NCBI GenBank assembly: GCA_964586075.1
Contig: CAZPGZ010000002.1
Span: 1-64,000, forward strand
Length of the DNA stretch: 64,000 nucleotides
Source of the DNA: JBAZLV01 sp964586075
GTDB taxonomy: Bacteria > Nitrospirota > UBA9217
Reading direction: 5' to 3'
In this document: positions 42,681-52,172 of the stretch, piece after piece
Position numbering within the stretch: position 1 is the stretch's first letter
How the letters are laid out: the number at the start of each line of letters is the position of its first letter
Notes under the pieces: generated by a model
The model's input: the letters and a program-made list of their open reading frames with translations, nothing else
Told to the model about the DNA's origin: nothing
The model's database searches: none
Made by a program: the position numbers and the translations under genes

Positions 42681-43256
42681 TCAGTAGTTTGAGAAGTTTA
42701 TGATGTTTGTGACCCATTTGGCAATATCAGTTTTATCTTTCGGCGCACCATCAATACGCAGAACTTTCTCTCCGTTTTTATACAGAATAAATGTAGGGGT
42801 CTTTTCGATACTCAAGCGCCGGGACAAATCCTGCTCGGACTCAGCATCAACCTTCATGACTTTTAACTGCCCCGCTTTTTCCCAGGACAGTTCCTGCAGA
42901 ACTGGATCGACTATTTTACAGTAAAGGCAGAGCGGTGCCGTAAATACCACCAGAAGGGTCTCCGGCCAGTGCGCAATTGAACGCTCAAATCCGTCAGATT
43001 TCACCCAAACCGGCTGCTGGGGAAAGTCGAGAACCGCTTTGCAATTGCCGCACACCGGTTTGGTAAATAGCTTGTCAAGAAGGACCCTGTTCAGCATGAG
43101 GCAATGGGGACATCGGACAAGAAGCTGTCGTTTTTCCCGGTATCTTCTGTCCTTTCCGGTTCTCGTGTCCGGTCCCAAAAAATTCGGGTCTGCAAATTTC
43201 CTTCGATCTGCTCCCGCTCTTCTGTTTTCTCCATACCAGCGTTGTAAATTTTCCAC
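42681..43256 (-). CDS. Thioredoxin-fold protein with N-terminal zinc ribbon
   Basis: The 191-residue protein opens with two basic GxDRR-like repeats (RRAGADRRKF and RTGKDRRYREKRQ), then a zinc ribbon CPHC...CGNC (residues about 49-72) and a thioredoxin domain with the active site LCLYC near 112 and the cis-Pro KTPTFILY near 155. It resembles thioredoxin TrxC in having a zinc ribbon. GGAGG four bases before the GTG at 43256 sets the start. It is cytoplasmic by lack of a signal. Confidence 0.75.
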   Translation of the reverse strand: MENLQRWYGENRRAGADRRKFADPNFLGPDTRTGKDRRYREKRQLLVRCPHCLMLNRVLLDKLFTKPVCGNCKAVLDFPQQPVWVKSDGFERSIAHWPETLLVVFTAPLCLYCKIVDPVLQELSWEKAGQLKVMKVDAESEQDLSRRLSIEKTPTFILYKNGEKVLRIDGAPKDKTDIAKWVTNIINFSNY

Positions 43257-43580
43257 ACTGCCTCCGTTGTTAGCATAAAACGTTCAAAGCTTAAATCTGC
43301 GCATTGCTGCGCAATCGTCAGTATTCTGCCGCCATTTCTGCCGGAAGTCGTTCTTTGGCGCCATTCGTGTAAAGCTTCCGGCAAAAAGTCCCGCGATTTT
43401 ATCCAGCGTGTTCACCATCCTGTATTTTAAGTATACCAAGAAAAATTATAGTGACCCTTGCAAAAAAAAGCAATAAAAATTGTTTTTGTCCGGTCACGCA
43501 CCATAGACCGCAGATCCCTTGACAAGGACGATAGTGGCGCATACAATTTTAACAGTTGCTGTATCGACGAGGAGGTTGAT
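43257..43580. other. Divergent promoter region
   Basis: This stretch lies between the divergent thioredoxin-like and Lon-like genes. In-frame extensions of either gene into it lack ribosome-binding sites. No other gene is visible. Confidence 0.45.
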
Positions 43581-46037
43581 ATGCCTATCAACGGCCATGA
43601 AGTACCTCTTTCTGAACTTCGGCATGCATGCAATCCTTCCGAATTTTCCTTCCAGACAACTGCTGAACTGCCGCTTGAGGACAAGGTCATCGGCCAGGCA
43701 CGCGCTGTCAAGGCTATCGAATTCGGTCTTTCCATACGGAACCACGGATATAACATCTTCGTTTCGGGCATTCCGGGCACAGGCAGAACCACGATCGTCA
43801 AGTCAATCATAAGAAAAATTGCGCTTGATCGCCCTGTTCCTGCTGATTGGTGCTATATTAACAACTTTTCCGACCCTGACAACCCGCGCTCTGTAAGCCT
43901 TTTCCCCGGGAAAGGCCGCGAATTCCAGCATGATATCGAGAGATTCATCGAGTTTATGCAGGCGGAAATTCCCAAGGTTTTTGAATCCAAGGAATATGAG
44001 GATCAAAAAAGCCGCATTGTAAATGACGTGGAAAAAGCAAAAGAAGTCCTCTTCAGCGAAGCCGGCGCGCGCGCAGTGGAACTGGGCTTTCAGCTGTCCA
44101 TTACCAGGACAGGTATTGTCAAAGTGCCTTTGTGGAAAGGAAAACCTCTTGAGCAGCAGGACATGGACAAGCTTACCCTGGACCAGAGGCGTGATCTTGA
44201 GGACCATGAAAAAAAAGTAGATTCGGTGATCCGGGATTTTCTTGCGAAAGCCCGTCAACTCGACAAGGAAACGCATGAAAAACTCCACGACCTGAACCGC
44301 CGTATTGTTCGTTTTTCTATGGGGCATCAATTAGAAGAACTCAAGGAGAAATACCGGGCCCAGCCCCGTATTCTTGAATATCTTGCAGATGTTGAAGAGG
44401 ACATTCTGCGAAATTTGCGCGATTTTCTGGGACAAACCCAGGAAATGCCGTTTTCCATGGAAGGCATGGACAAGGGGAATTTTCTGGAGCGCTACAAGGT
44501 AAACCTTGTTGTGGACAATGCCGACACCAAAGGAGCCCCGCTCGTGGAAGAAGCAAACCCGACATACAACAAGCTCGTGGGGCGCATCGAGCGCAAGGCA
44601 AAATTCGGCGCTTTTTACACCAACTTTACCATGATCAAATGTGGCGCAGTACTGAAGGCTAACGGCGGCTATCTCCTGTTGAACGCGCTCGACGTGCTCA
44701 GGAACCCATTTTCCTGGGATGCGATCAAGCGTATTATCAAAAAAAACGAGATATCCATTGAGGATGTGTATGAACTCTATGGTTTCACCGGCGGTGGAAT
44801 CAAACCAGAACCCATTCCGGTTTCTCTGAAGATCATCATGCTCGGCAGCCCCTGGCTGTATCATCTCCTGTACAGCTATGATGAGGATTTTCGCGAGCTC
44901 TTTAAAGTCAAATCGGATTTTGACACGCAGACGAACAATTCCCCTGAAGAAAAAATGCTCTATGCCAACTTCATCGGAAATATCGGAAAGCATGACGGCC
45001 TTCTTCCGTTCGACCGGAGCGCCGTCGCGGGTGTCATAGACCATGCCGTGCGGCTTGCCGAAAAAAAGGAAAAGCTCTCGCTCCGGTTCAGCAATCTCGC
45101 CGACCTCGTGCGTGAATCATCGTATTGGGCCACCCGTGGAGGCAGCAGCGTGGTTCTAGCCGAACATGTGGACAAGGCGCTTGATGAAGAAATCTACCGC
45201 GCAAACCTGATTGACGAGCGCATCCAGGAGCTGTATGAAGACGGAACACTCATGGTGGATCTCGCCGGCGCGGTGGCCGGCCAGGTGAATGGCTTGTCTA
45301 TTTATGAAATCGGAGATTTTTCGTTCGGGAAACCGTCGCGGATTACCAGCCGCGTTTTTTTAGGCAAAACGGGCATCGTCAACATTGAACGCGAGGCAAA
45401 ACTGTCCGGCCGCATCTATAACAAAGGCGTACTCATTCTCGAAGGCTATCTGGGGGGCACCTATGCCCAGAACCAGGCACTCTCGCTTTCCGCAAGCATT
45501 GCCTTTGAACAAAGCTACGGAGAAATAGAAGGCGACAGCGCCTCCGCAGCGGAGCTCATCGCGTTGATTTCCGCGATTGCCGAACTGCCGGTCCGGCAAA
45601 ATATCGCAATTACCGGCTCGATCAACCAGCGGGGGGAAATCCAGCCCATCGGCGGGGTGAACGAAAAAATAGAAGGGTTTTTTGCCGTTTGTAAAAATCG
45701 CGGATTGACCGGCGATCAGGGCGTCATTATCCCCCGGCTGAATATCAAAAATCTGATGCTCAGAAAGGACGTAGTGGATGCTGTCCGGAACGGAACATTC
45801 AGGATCTACGCAGTTGCCTCAATAAACGAGGCACTGGAAATCCTCATGGGCCTCCCTGCAGGTGAGCGGAAGGCGGACGGGTCCTATCCCGAAGATACCA
45901 TCAATTTTCTGGTCGACAACCGCCTGAAAGCAATGTCGAAAAAAATGAAAAAAGACGATAAAAGTGAAGAGAAAAAAGACAAAAACGAAGACAACGAAGC
46001 GCCCTTGCGGAAAGGTCCTCTCCCGGACAAGGAATAA
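43581..46037 (+). CDS. Lon-like ATP-dependent protease (AAA_32/LonB type)
   Basis: The 818-residue protein has a Walker A GIPGTGRTT near residue 60, a long helical insertion, a second conserved block AVLKANGGYLLLNALDVL and a C-terminal S16 protease domain. The catalytic Ser is in GDSASAAELIAL and the Lys in GGVNEKIEGFF. The very C-terminus is a Lys/Glu-rich tail. Such proteases degrade misfolded or regulatory proteins. GAGGAGG before the ATG at 43581 excludes 41 upstream codons. It is a single-gene unit. Confidence 0.88.
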   Translation: MPINGHEVPLSELRHACNPSEFSFQTTAELPLEDKVIGQARAVKAIEFGLSIRNHGYNIFVSGIPGTGRTTIVKSIIRKIALDRPVPADWCYINNFSDPDNPRSVSLFPGKGREFQHDIERFIEFMQAEIPKVFESKEYEDQKSRIVNDVEKAKEVLFSEAGARAVELGFQLSITRTGIVKVPLWKGKPLEQQDMDKLTLDQRRDLEDHEKKVDSVIRDFLAKARQLDKETHEKLHDLNRRIVRFSMGHQLEELKEKYRAQPRILEYLADVEEDILRNLRDFLGQTQEMPFSMEGMDKGNFLERYKVNLVVDNADTKGAPLVEEANPTYNKLVGRIERKAKFGAFYTNFTMIKCGAVLKANGGYLLLNALDVLRNPFSWDAIKRIIKKNEISIEDVYELYGFTGGGIKPEPIPVSLKIIMLGSPWLYHLLYSYDEDFRELFKVKSDFDTQTNNSPEEKMLYANFIGNIGKHDGLLPFDRSAVAGVIDHAVRLAEKKEKLSLRFSNLADLVRESSYWATRGGSSVVLAEHVDKALDEEIYRANLIDERIQELYEDGTLMVDLAGAVAGQVNGLSIYEIGDFSFGKPSRITSRVFLGKTGIVNIEREAKLSGRIYNKGVLILEGYLGGTYAQNQALSLSASIAFEQSYGEIEGDSASAAELIALISAIAELPVRQNIAITGSINQRGEIQPIGGVNEKIEGFFAVCKNRGLTGDQGVIIPRLNIKNLMLRKDVVDAVRNGTFRIYAVASINEALEILMGLPAGERKADGSYPEDTINFLVDNRLKAMSKKMKKDDKSEEKKDKNEDNEAPLRKGPLPDKE

Positions 46038-46081
46038 AAGCAATGGCTGACCGGTCGCGCATACATCGTTTGCGGCAACCG

Positions 46082-46849
46082 TCAATCCTGCCTTCTGAAC
46101 GACCACGCCGCACAGGCAATCGTAACCGTTGATACCGCAAAAATAATAACAAGATCAAGTGCCAGTGGAAACTCCGCTCCAAGAGGAGGTATGCTGTTGC
46201 GAAGCAGCGAATGCTTGAAGATATCAACACCATAGGTGAGGGGATTAAGGTACGACATTTCCTTCAGCACGGCAGGAAGCGAGGAAACCGGGTACATGGC
46301 ACCGGAGAGAAAAAACATCGGCATAACAAGAAAGTTCATGATAACGTTGAAGCCGTCGAAGGAAACCATCCTTACCGCGATCAGGATTCCCAGAGAGGTG
46401 ATGCAGAATGAGACGATCAGCGATGCAACCACGACTTCAAAAAACTGTGCAAGCGTTACCTGAATGCCGAGAAGAGGTACGAGAAGCAGAATAATCAGGG
46501 CCTGCGCTGTTGATATAAACGTGCCAGAGAATGCTTTTCCGAACACGATGGAAACGCGCGAGATGGGCGCAATCAGCATTTCTTTCATAAAGCCGAATTC
46601 CCGGTCCCAAACAATCGAGATGGACGAAAAAATTGATGAAAAAAGAATTGTCATTCCGATCATGCCCGGAAAGATGAATTGAATATAAGAAAAACCAACC
46701 TGCGGCCTGATCAGCGCGCTCATCCCGCTCCCCACCACAAACAGCCAGAGAACAGGACGGGCCAGGGTTCCAAGCAGCCTGCTTTTCTCGCGAAAAAATT
46801 TTATAAACTCCCGGTTGCAGATGACATACATGGCGCGAAGTTGGATCAA
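46082..46849 (-). CDS. ABC-2 type transporter permease
   Basis: The 255-residue inner-membrane protein has six hydrophobic helices with the ABC-2 signature between helices 5 and 6 (FFLSGAMYPVSSLPAVLKEMS). It begins RAMYVICNREFIKFFREKSR, typical of DrrB-like exporters. The TTG start at 46849 overlaps the stop of the ATPase gene; an ATG six codons later is also possible. With the ATPase it would export a hydrophobic compound or lipid. Confidence 0.85.
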   Translation of the reverse strand: MIQLRAMYVICNREFIKFFREKSRLLGTLARPVLWLFVVGSGMSALIRPQVGFSYIQFIFPGMIGMTILFSSIFSSISIVWDREFGFMKEMLIAPISRVSIVFGKAFSGTFISTAQALIILLLVPLLGIQVTLAQFFEVVVASLIVSFCITSLGILIAVRMVSFDGFNVIMNFLVMPMFFLSGAMYPVSSLPAVLKEMSYLNPLTYGVDIFKHSLLRNSIPPLGAEFPLALDLVIIFAVSTVTIACAAWSFRRQD

Positions 46850-47829
46850 CGCTGTGCCCTCCGATGGCTGCGCACAAACTCTCGCGTGGTTTCCCTGCTT
46901 CCCTGCGAAATATCATCACGGATGGTCCTTCCGGTAAGTCTCAGGAAAACATCGTTCAACGTGGACTTTTTCAGGTTTACGGACACCGTTCTGACCGAAA
47001 GAGCGTGAATCAATCGGGGGACGAATTCATCGCCTTTTTCAACTTCTAGGGAGAGGCCGCCGTTTTCTTCCCGAACGGCAATGTCGAATGTTTTCCGGAT
47101 CTCCTGCATAGCGCGGGCGTTATCAACAGTTATAAGGTGAATAACATCGCCATGAATCGTTTCTTCAAGCCGGGCAGGCGTGTCGAGTGCGATGATTTTG
47201 CCATGGTCAATGATGGCGATGCGATCGCAGTTCTCGGCCTCTTCCATGTAATGCGTTGTCATGAAGACCGTTATTTTTTCTTTTTTCCTGAGAGCGTTGA
47301 TGAAGTCCCAAATCGAGCTGCGGGTCTGCGGGTCAAGGCCGATGGTGGGCTCATCAAGAAACAGCACCCGCGGATAATGCAAAAGCCCCCGCGCAATCTC
47401 AAGACGCCGCTTCATCCCTCCCGAAAAATTTTTGATAAGGTCATGCTTGCGGTCCCGGAGTTCTACCACGCCAAGCATTTCATCAATCCTGCGATCGGCC
47501 AAAACGCGGTCCAGATTGTACAAATACGCATGAAACTTGAGGTTTTCATAGGCCGTGAGACCCATGTCGAGCGTCGTATCCTGAAATATGAGGCCGATGG
47601 CGGAGCGCACCTGATCTGGGTGTTTCGCGCAGTCAAAACCCGCAATTTCCGCTTTTCCCGCCGTTGCGGAGAGAAGCGTGCACAGGATGTTGATGGTCGT
47701 GGTTTTTCCGGCGCCGTTCGGTCCGAGAAAACCAAACACCTCTCCTTCGTCCACGCAAAAAGAGATGCCGTCCACTGCTTTCAGGGATTTAAACTGCTTT
47801 ATAAGGTTCTGCACGCAAATGATAGACAT
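46846..47829 (-). CDS. ABC-2 type transporter ATPase (DrrA-like)
   Basis: The 327-residue protein has Walker A GPNGAGKTTT near residue 38, signature FSGGMKRRLEIARGLL near 138 and Walker B VLFLDEPTIGLDP near 158, with the DrrA-type C-terminal extension. The coupled permease follows directly. The gene starts 36 bases after the OppA-like gene, so the three are probably one transcript. Confidence 0.88.
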   Translation of the reverse strand: MSIICVQNLIKQFKSLKAVDGISFCVDEGEVFGFLGPNGAGKTTTINILCTLLSATAGKAEIAGFDCAKHPDQVRSAIGLIFQDTTLDMGLTAYENLKFHAYLYNLDRVLADRRIDEMLGVVELRDRKHDLIKNFSGGMKRRLEIARGLLHYPRVLFLDEPTIGLDPQTRSSIWDFINALRKKEKITVFMTTHYMEEAENCDRIAIIDHGKIIALDTPARLEETIHGDVIHLITVDNARAMQEIRKTFDIAVREENGGLSLEVEKGDEFVPRLIHALSVRTVSVNLKKSTLNDVFLRLTGRTIRDDISQGSRETTREFVRSHRRAQR

Positions 47830-47864
47830 GTGATTTTATGAAATGCCCGGTGCTGATTCTGGAA

Positions 47865-49478
47865 TCACCATTCAGCTCTGTTGTTCGGCACGTACCACTT
47901 CGTGAAATTATACATGATGCCGAGCGGCGCGACCGCAATCCCTTTAAAGCGTTTGTGCACGATCGGAGTCGCATCCGGCACGTACAGAAAGGCATAGGGC
48001 TGCTCCTCTGCCAGAATTGCGTGGATCCGGTGGTATATTCGCGTTCGCTTCTCTCTGTCGAAAGTCCGGCGGCCTTCGATAAGCAGCCGGTCAACTTCCG
48101 CGTTGTTGTATCCGATGAAATTATATTCGCCCTTCTTGGTTTTGCTGGAGTGCCAGATGTCGTAGATGTCCGGGTCCCTTCCCATGCTCCAGCCGAGGAT
48201 TATGGCGTCAAAAGACCGTTTGTCGATCTGTTCAAGAAACGCCTGCCATTCCATGACCCGGATGTTTACCTCAATCCCTACTTTTTTACAATTCTGCTGG
48301 ATAATTTCAGCGGCTCGGATTCGCTCATTATTTCCCTGATTGGTCATGATCGTGAAGCGAAACGGCTTGCCGTTTTTCTCCAGAAGACCGCCGGTTCCGG
48401 GCATTGTCCAGCCTGCCTCTGCGAGCATCCGTGTCGCACGCTCAGGATCATACGGATAGTTCTTTGCATTCCGGTTGTATGCCCAGGAGACATCGGAGAA
48501 CGGACCCGTACATGGCCTGCCGAGGCCGAGCACGATGCCATCAATGATTGCCTGCCGGTCGATTGCATAGGCCAGAGCCTGTCGAACGTATTTGTCCGCA
48601 AAAAGCGGATTTCTTAAATTATATCCCAGGTAGGTAAAGCCGTTCGCCGGATATCTGAACTTCCGGTAATTTTCCTTGATTCTGCGGGTCTCGCTTTTGC
48701 GAAGGTATTGAAGAGGATTCAGACCCATCATATCAATTCCTCCGGACAGGAGCTCCTGGAACATGGTCGAGCTGTCCGGAATAATGCGGTAGATGACCTG
48801 GTCTATATGCGGTCTTCCCTCGAAATAATGATCATTCGCATCGAGCACAATCTTCTGGCCCGCGACCCATTCCCGGAACTTGTACGGCCCTGTTCCAATG
48901 GGATTGCGGTTAAAGGAATCGGTATTGATATCCTTTCCAACAAGAAGATGTTTCGGAAGCATTCCGATCGCCCAACTCTCGAGCGCGGGCGAGAACGGCT
49001 CTTTATACGTCACGCGGAAAATATGCTTGCCTACGGCTTCAGCCTTGATCACATCCATGTACGAACTGCTGTATGGCGTGGCTACCGCAGGATCAGTTAT
49101 TTTCTGATACGTGAAGAGACAGTCCTCAGCGGTAAATTCCACGCCGTCATGCCAGGTCACGCCCTTGCGAAGGTAAAAGGTAATTGTTTTCCCCGCATTT
49201 GAGATCGTCCAGCGCTCCGCCAGGTCCCCTATCAGCTTGATGTCCTTGTCATATTTGACCAAACCGTTAAAAACCAAATCATTAATGGTGCCCGAAGCGC
49301 TGTCGTTCGCGATGATCGGATTCAGCCGGCGTGCATCGCCGATTGAGCTTTCAATAAAGGTATTCGGATTCCGCTCAACCTTCTGCCCGCACGCAAAAAG
49401 AAACGTGAAAAGCAGGCAGGACGGCAGCAGGAGCCGCAGAAAAAAAACCGTATTTTTGCGCAGGGAGAAAGCGTCCAT
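47865..49478 (-). CDS. OppA-family lipoprotein
   Basis: The 537-residue protein has a lipoprotein signal (LLLPSCLLFTFLFACG, acylated Cys) and the SBP_bac_5 fold: DLAERWTISNAGKTITFYLR, GVTWHDGVEFTAEDC, NPIGTGPYKFREW and VRQALAYAIDRQAI. Such proteins bind peptides or other solutes outside the inner membrane. The start at 49478 is chosen because an earlier ATG lies inside the secG terminator. No importer permeases are adjacent; it precedes an ABC-2 exporter instead. Confidence 0.85.
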   Translation of the reverse strand: MDAFSLRKNTVFFLRLLLPSCLLFTFLFACGQKVERNPNTFIESSIGDARRLNPIIANDSASGTINDLVFNGLVKYDKDIKLIGDLAERWTISNAGKTITFYLRKGVTWHDGVEFTAEDCLFTYQKITDPAVATPYSSSYMDVIKAEAVGKHIFRVTYKEPFSPALESWAIGMLPKHLLVGKDINTDSFNRNPIGTGPYKFREWVAGQKIVLDANDHYFEGRPHIDQVIYRIIPDSSTMFQELLSGGIDMMGLNPLQYLRKSETRRIKENYRKFRYPANGFTYLGYNLRNPLFADKYVRQALAYAIDRQAIIDGIVLGLGRPCTGPFSDVSWAYNRNAKNYPYDPERATRMLAEAGWTMPGTGGLLEKNGKPFRFTIMTNQGNNERIRAAEIIQQNCKKVGIEVNIRVMEWQAFLEQIDKRSFDAIILGWSMGRDPDIYDIWHSSKTKKGEYNFIGYNNAEVDRLLIEGRRTFDREKRTRIYHRIHAILAEEQPYAFLYVPDATPIVHKRFKGIAVAPLGIMYNFTKWYVPNNRAEW

Positions 49479-49533
49479 CGATGACGGCTGCAGGAGATAC
49501 GTGTTTTCTGGCTTCTTGATCACTGTGGTTATC

Positions 49534-49565
49534 ATAAAAAATAAGAGGGTAGGCAAAGCCTACCC
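49534..49565 (-). terminator. Intrinsic terminator after secG
   Basis: GGGTAGGC and GCCTACCC surround a 3-base loop and are followed on the minus strand by TCTTATTTTTT. It ends the DUF1015-gap-pgk-tpiA-secG transcript. Confidence 0.9.
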
Positions 49566-49602
49566 CCGTAACGTTGTGCAGCAAGCGGGACAGTATGGAT
49601 AA

Positions 49603-49917
49603 TTATTTCGACGGCTGTGGTGCGGGTGCCTGGGCTGGCGGAACAGCAGGCGCCGTCTGCTCCTGCTTCACACCTTCCATAACCGAGCTTTTCTTTGATT
49701 CCGTGATTGCCAGCACCAGCGAGGTTACCATAAACAGTACCGCAGCACCTGTCGTAAGCTTCGACAAAAAGCTTTGCGCTCCTCGGGGACCGAATACGGT
49801 CTGTGAGGCACCGCCGAAGGCTGCGCCAATGTCGGCACCTTTGCCTTTTTGCAGAAGAACCATCAGTATTAGGATGATGGCGACAAGAACATGAATAATT
49901 ACTACCAAAATATGCAT
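49603..49917 (-). CDS. secG: Preprotein translocase subunit SecG
   Basis: The 104-residue protein has two membrane helices (about residues 2-22 and 55-75) and the conserved cytoplasmic segment LLQKGKGADIGAAFGG plus SQTVFG. SecG supports SecYE-driven export. The C-terminal Pro/Ala/Gln tail is low in complexity. It follows tpiA, an arrangement common in bacteria. Confidence 0.92.
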   Translation of the reverse strand: MHILVVIIHVLVAIILILMVLLQKGKGADIGAAFGGASQTVFGPRGAQSFLSKLTTGAAVLFMVTSLVLAITESKKSSVMEGVKQEQTAPAVPPAQAPAPQPSK

Positions 49918-49985
49918 TACTTCCTCCTACGCTATTATAGATTCACCGCACCGTTCGCGCTGTTTGCGGAAAACGTTCCCTGCGG

Positions 49986-50747
49986 TCACCTAAAATTCAC
50001 CAGTGCTGCAAACGAGTCGGGTTTTAGGCTTGCACCGCCCACCAGCGCGCCATCGATGTCTGGCATGGCCATGAGTGCGGAAACATTTTCCGGTGTCACG
50101 CTTCCGCCGTACAAAATGCGCAATGCGGCGGCGACATCGTCGTTGAACATTGCGCTGATCTTTTGCCGGGTGCGCGCATGGACCTCTTCCGCCTGGGCCG
50201 GTGTAGCAGTTTTCCCGGTGCCGATTGCCCAGACAGGTTCATACGCAACAATGACCTGCTGCATTTCTGCAGCACTTACGCCTTTGAAGGCTCCTGTTAT
50301 TTGGCGTTCAATTACTTCGTACGCTTTGCCGGTTTCCCGCTCTTGAAGCGTTTCTCCCACACAGACAATGGGATGCAGCTGTTTGCTTAACGCCAGACAA
50401 ACCTTTTTATTAACCGTTTCATCTGTTTCACCAAAATACTGGCGACGTTCACTGTGGCCTATGATAACATATTCGCAGCCTAAATCCAACAGCATTTCTG
50501 CAGAAATTTCGCCGGTATAAGCGCCTTTTTCCTCCCAAAAAACATTTTGCGCAGAGAGTGCCACATTCGTGCCCTTGATTGTTTCCGCCACTGTTTGGAG
50601 GGCTGTAAACGGCGGCGCAAGAACAATATCCCTGTCCTGCACTCCCGACACAAGCGGAATGACTTTGGCTGCTAAATCGCGGGCCTCCGTCGCGGTTTTG
50701 TTCATCTTCCAGTTGCCGGCCATAAGGGGACGTCGTTTCAGTACCAT
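49986..50747 (-). CDS. tpiA: Triosephosphate isomerase
   Basis: The 253-residue protein has the substrate Lys in AGNWKMNK near residue 12, the catalytic His in VIIGHSERR near 95 and the catalytic Glu in VAYEPVWAIGTGK near 165, and the phosphate-binding GGS segment near the end. It interconverts dihydroxyacetone phosphate and glyceraldehyde 3-phosphate. GAGG before the ATG at 50747 supports that start. Confidence 0.95.
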   Translation of the reverse strand: MVLKRRPLMAGNWKMNKTATEARDLAAKVIPLVSGVQDRDIVLAPPFTALQTVAETIKGTNVALSAQNVFWEEKGAYTGEISAEMLLDLGCEYVIIGHSERRQYFGETDETVNKKVCLALSKQLHPIVCVGETLQERETGKAYEVIERQITGAFKGVSAAEMQQVIVAYEPVWAIGTGKTATPAQAEEVHARTRQKISAMFNDDVAAALRILYGGSVTPENVSALMAMPDIDGALVGGASLKPDSFAALVNFR

Positions 50748-50834
50748 AGACACCTCGTGAGGCATTCATTATTCTCTTTGTGCCGCGTCGACTCTTCTTT
50801 CGAGCTTGTCAATACCCGGCTGTTTTTCGACTTG

Positions 50835-52028
50835 TTAGTCGGATTCATTCGTCAGTGCAGCAAGCCCGGGCAGTTCTTTTCCTTCAAGAAGTTCGAGCGA
50901 CGCTCCGCCGCCTGTAGAGATAAAGGTGATGCTGTCGGATACGCCGGCACGGTGCACCGCCACATCGGTATCGCCACCGCCCACAATGGTCGTTGCATAT
51001 GCATCGGCAACCGAATGAGCGATAGCAAAGGTACCGCGCGAATAGGCGTCTTTCTCAAACATGCCCATGGGACCGTTCCAGATGATGGTTTTGGCGTCTT
51101 GGATTGCTTCGCTAAAGAGCCGGACGGTGGCAGGGCCGATATCAAGGGCCATCCATCCTTTCGGTATTTCCTGGGAAGTCACAATCTTTGTTTGTGCTCC
51201 TTCGTTCATATTTTCCGCGACCACAAAATCCACCGGAAGATAGAACTTGACCCCTTTCTCACGAACGCCCTTGTGAAGATGCTCGGCCATGGTAAGCATG
51301 TCCTGCTCGACAAGCGAGGCCCCGACTTCTTCGCCATTTGCCTTGCTGAAGGTGCATGCCATGGCGCCGCCGACGATTATTTTGTCCACTTTGTTTTTGA
51401 GGTTCTCGATCACGCCGATTTTCCCCGACACCTTGGACCCACCGAGAATGGCGACGAACGGCCTCACCGGGTTTGCAACGGTTTTTTGAAGATAATCTAT
51501 CTCCTTTTTCATAAGAAAACCGGCCACGGACTGTTTCATATGCTTGGTAATGCCGTACGTGGAGGCGTGCGCCCGGTGTGACGTGCCGAAGGCATCGTTT
51601 ACATACACATCAGCGAGCGAGGCAAGCGCCTGGGAAAAACCGTCGTCATTTTTTTCTTCTTCGGCGTGAAACCGCAGGTTCTCCAGAAGAATCACGTCTC
51701 CAGGCCGCATTCCGGCCACCAGGTGTTCCACATCCGGACCGATGCAGTCCTTGGCAAACTTTACTTCCTTGTTGAGCAGGCGGTTCAGCCTGATTGCCAC
51801 CGGTGCAAGGCTGTATTTCGGGTCACGCTTGCCTTTTGGCCGGCCCAGATGTGACGCAAGAATTACTTTTGCGCCGGCATCCAACGCATAGTTGATCGTC
51901 GGAAGCGTGGAACGGATTCTGCCGTCGTCGGAGATGTTGCCGTTCTCATCAAACGGCACATTGAAATCCGCACGGATAAAAACTTTTTTTCCCTTGATGT
52001 CAACCTGGTCTATGGTCTTTTTGTTCAT
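50835..52028 (-). CDS. pgk: Phosphoglycerate kinase
   Basis: The 397-residue protein has the N-terminal FIRADFNVPFDENGN near residue 18, substrate loops SHLGRPKGKRD near 58, the hinge and the C-terminal nucleotide loops IVGGGDTDVAV and STGGGASLELLEGKELPG. It makes ATP from 1,3-bisphosphoglycerate, or consumes it in gluconeogenesis. AGGGGG lies just before the ATG at 52028. It sits between gap and tpiA. Confidence 0.95.
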   Translation of the reverse strand: MNKKTIDQVDIKGKKVFIRADFNVPFDENGNISDDGRIRSTLPTINYALDAGAKVILASHLGRPKGKRDPKYSLAPVAIRLNRLLNKEVKFAKDCIGPDVEHLVAGMRPGDVILLENLRFHAEEEKNDDGFSQALASLADVYVNDAFGTSHRAHASTYGITKHMKQSVAGFLMKKEIDYLQKTVANPVRPFVAILGGSKVSGKIGVIENLKNKVDKIIVGGAMACTFSKANGEEVGASLVEQDMLTMAEHLHKGVREKGVKFYLPVDFVVAENMNEGAQTKIVTSQEIPKGWMALDIGPATVRLFSEAIQDAKTIIWNGPMGMFEKDAYSRGTFAIAHSVADAYATTIVGGGDTDVAVHRAGVSDSITFISTGGGASLELLEGKELPGLAALTNESD

Positions 52029-52172
52029 AGCCCCCTCTGGCAAAATAATTTCCAAACGCCGCAGCGCAAAAATGGCCGCTCAAACCGATTATCAAGTACG
52101 GATCAGTTACGCAGCGCATTTACGTGGCTGACAGTACGAGCACTGGGGATGCCAATCCGGTGTTCTCGGCAG

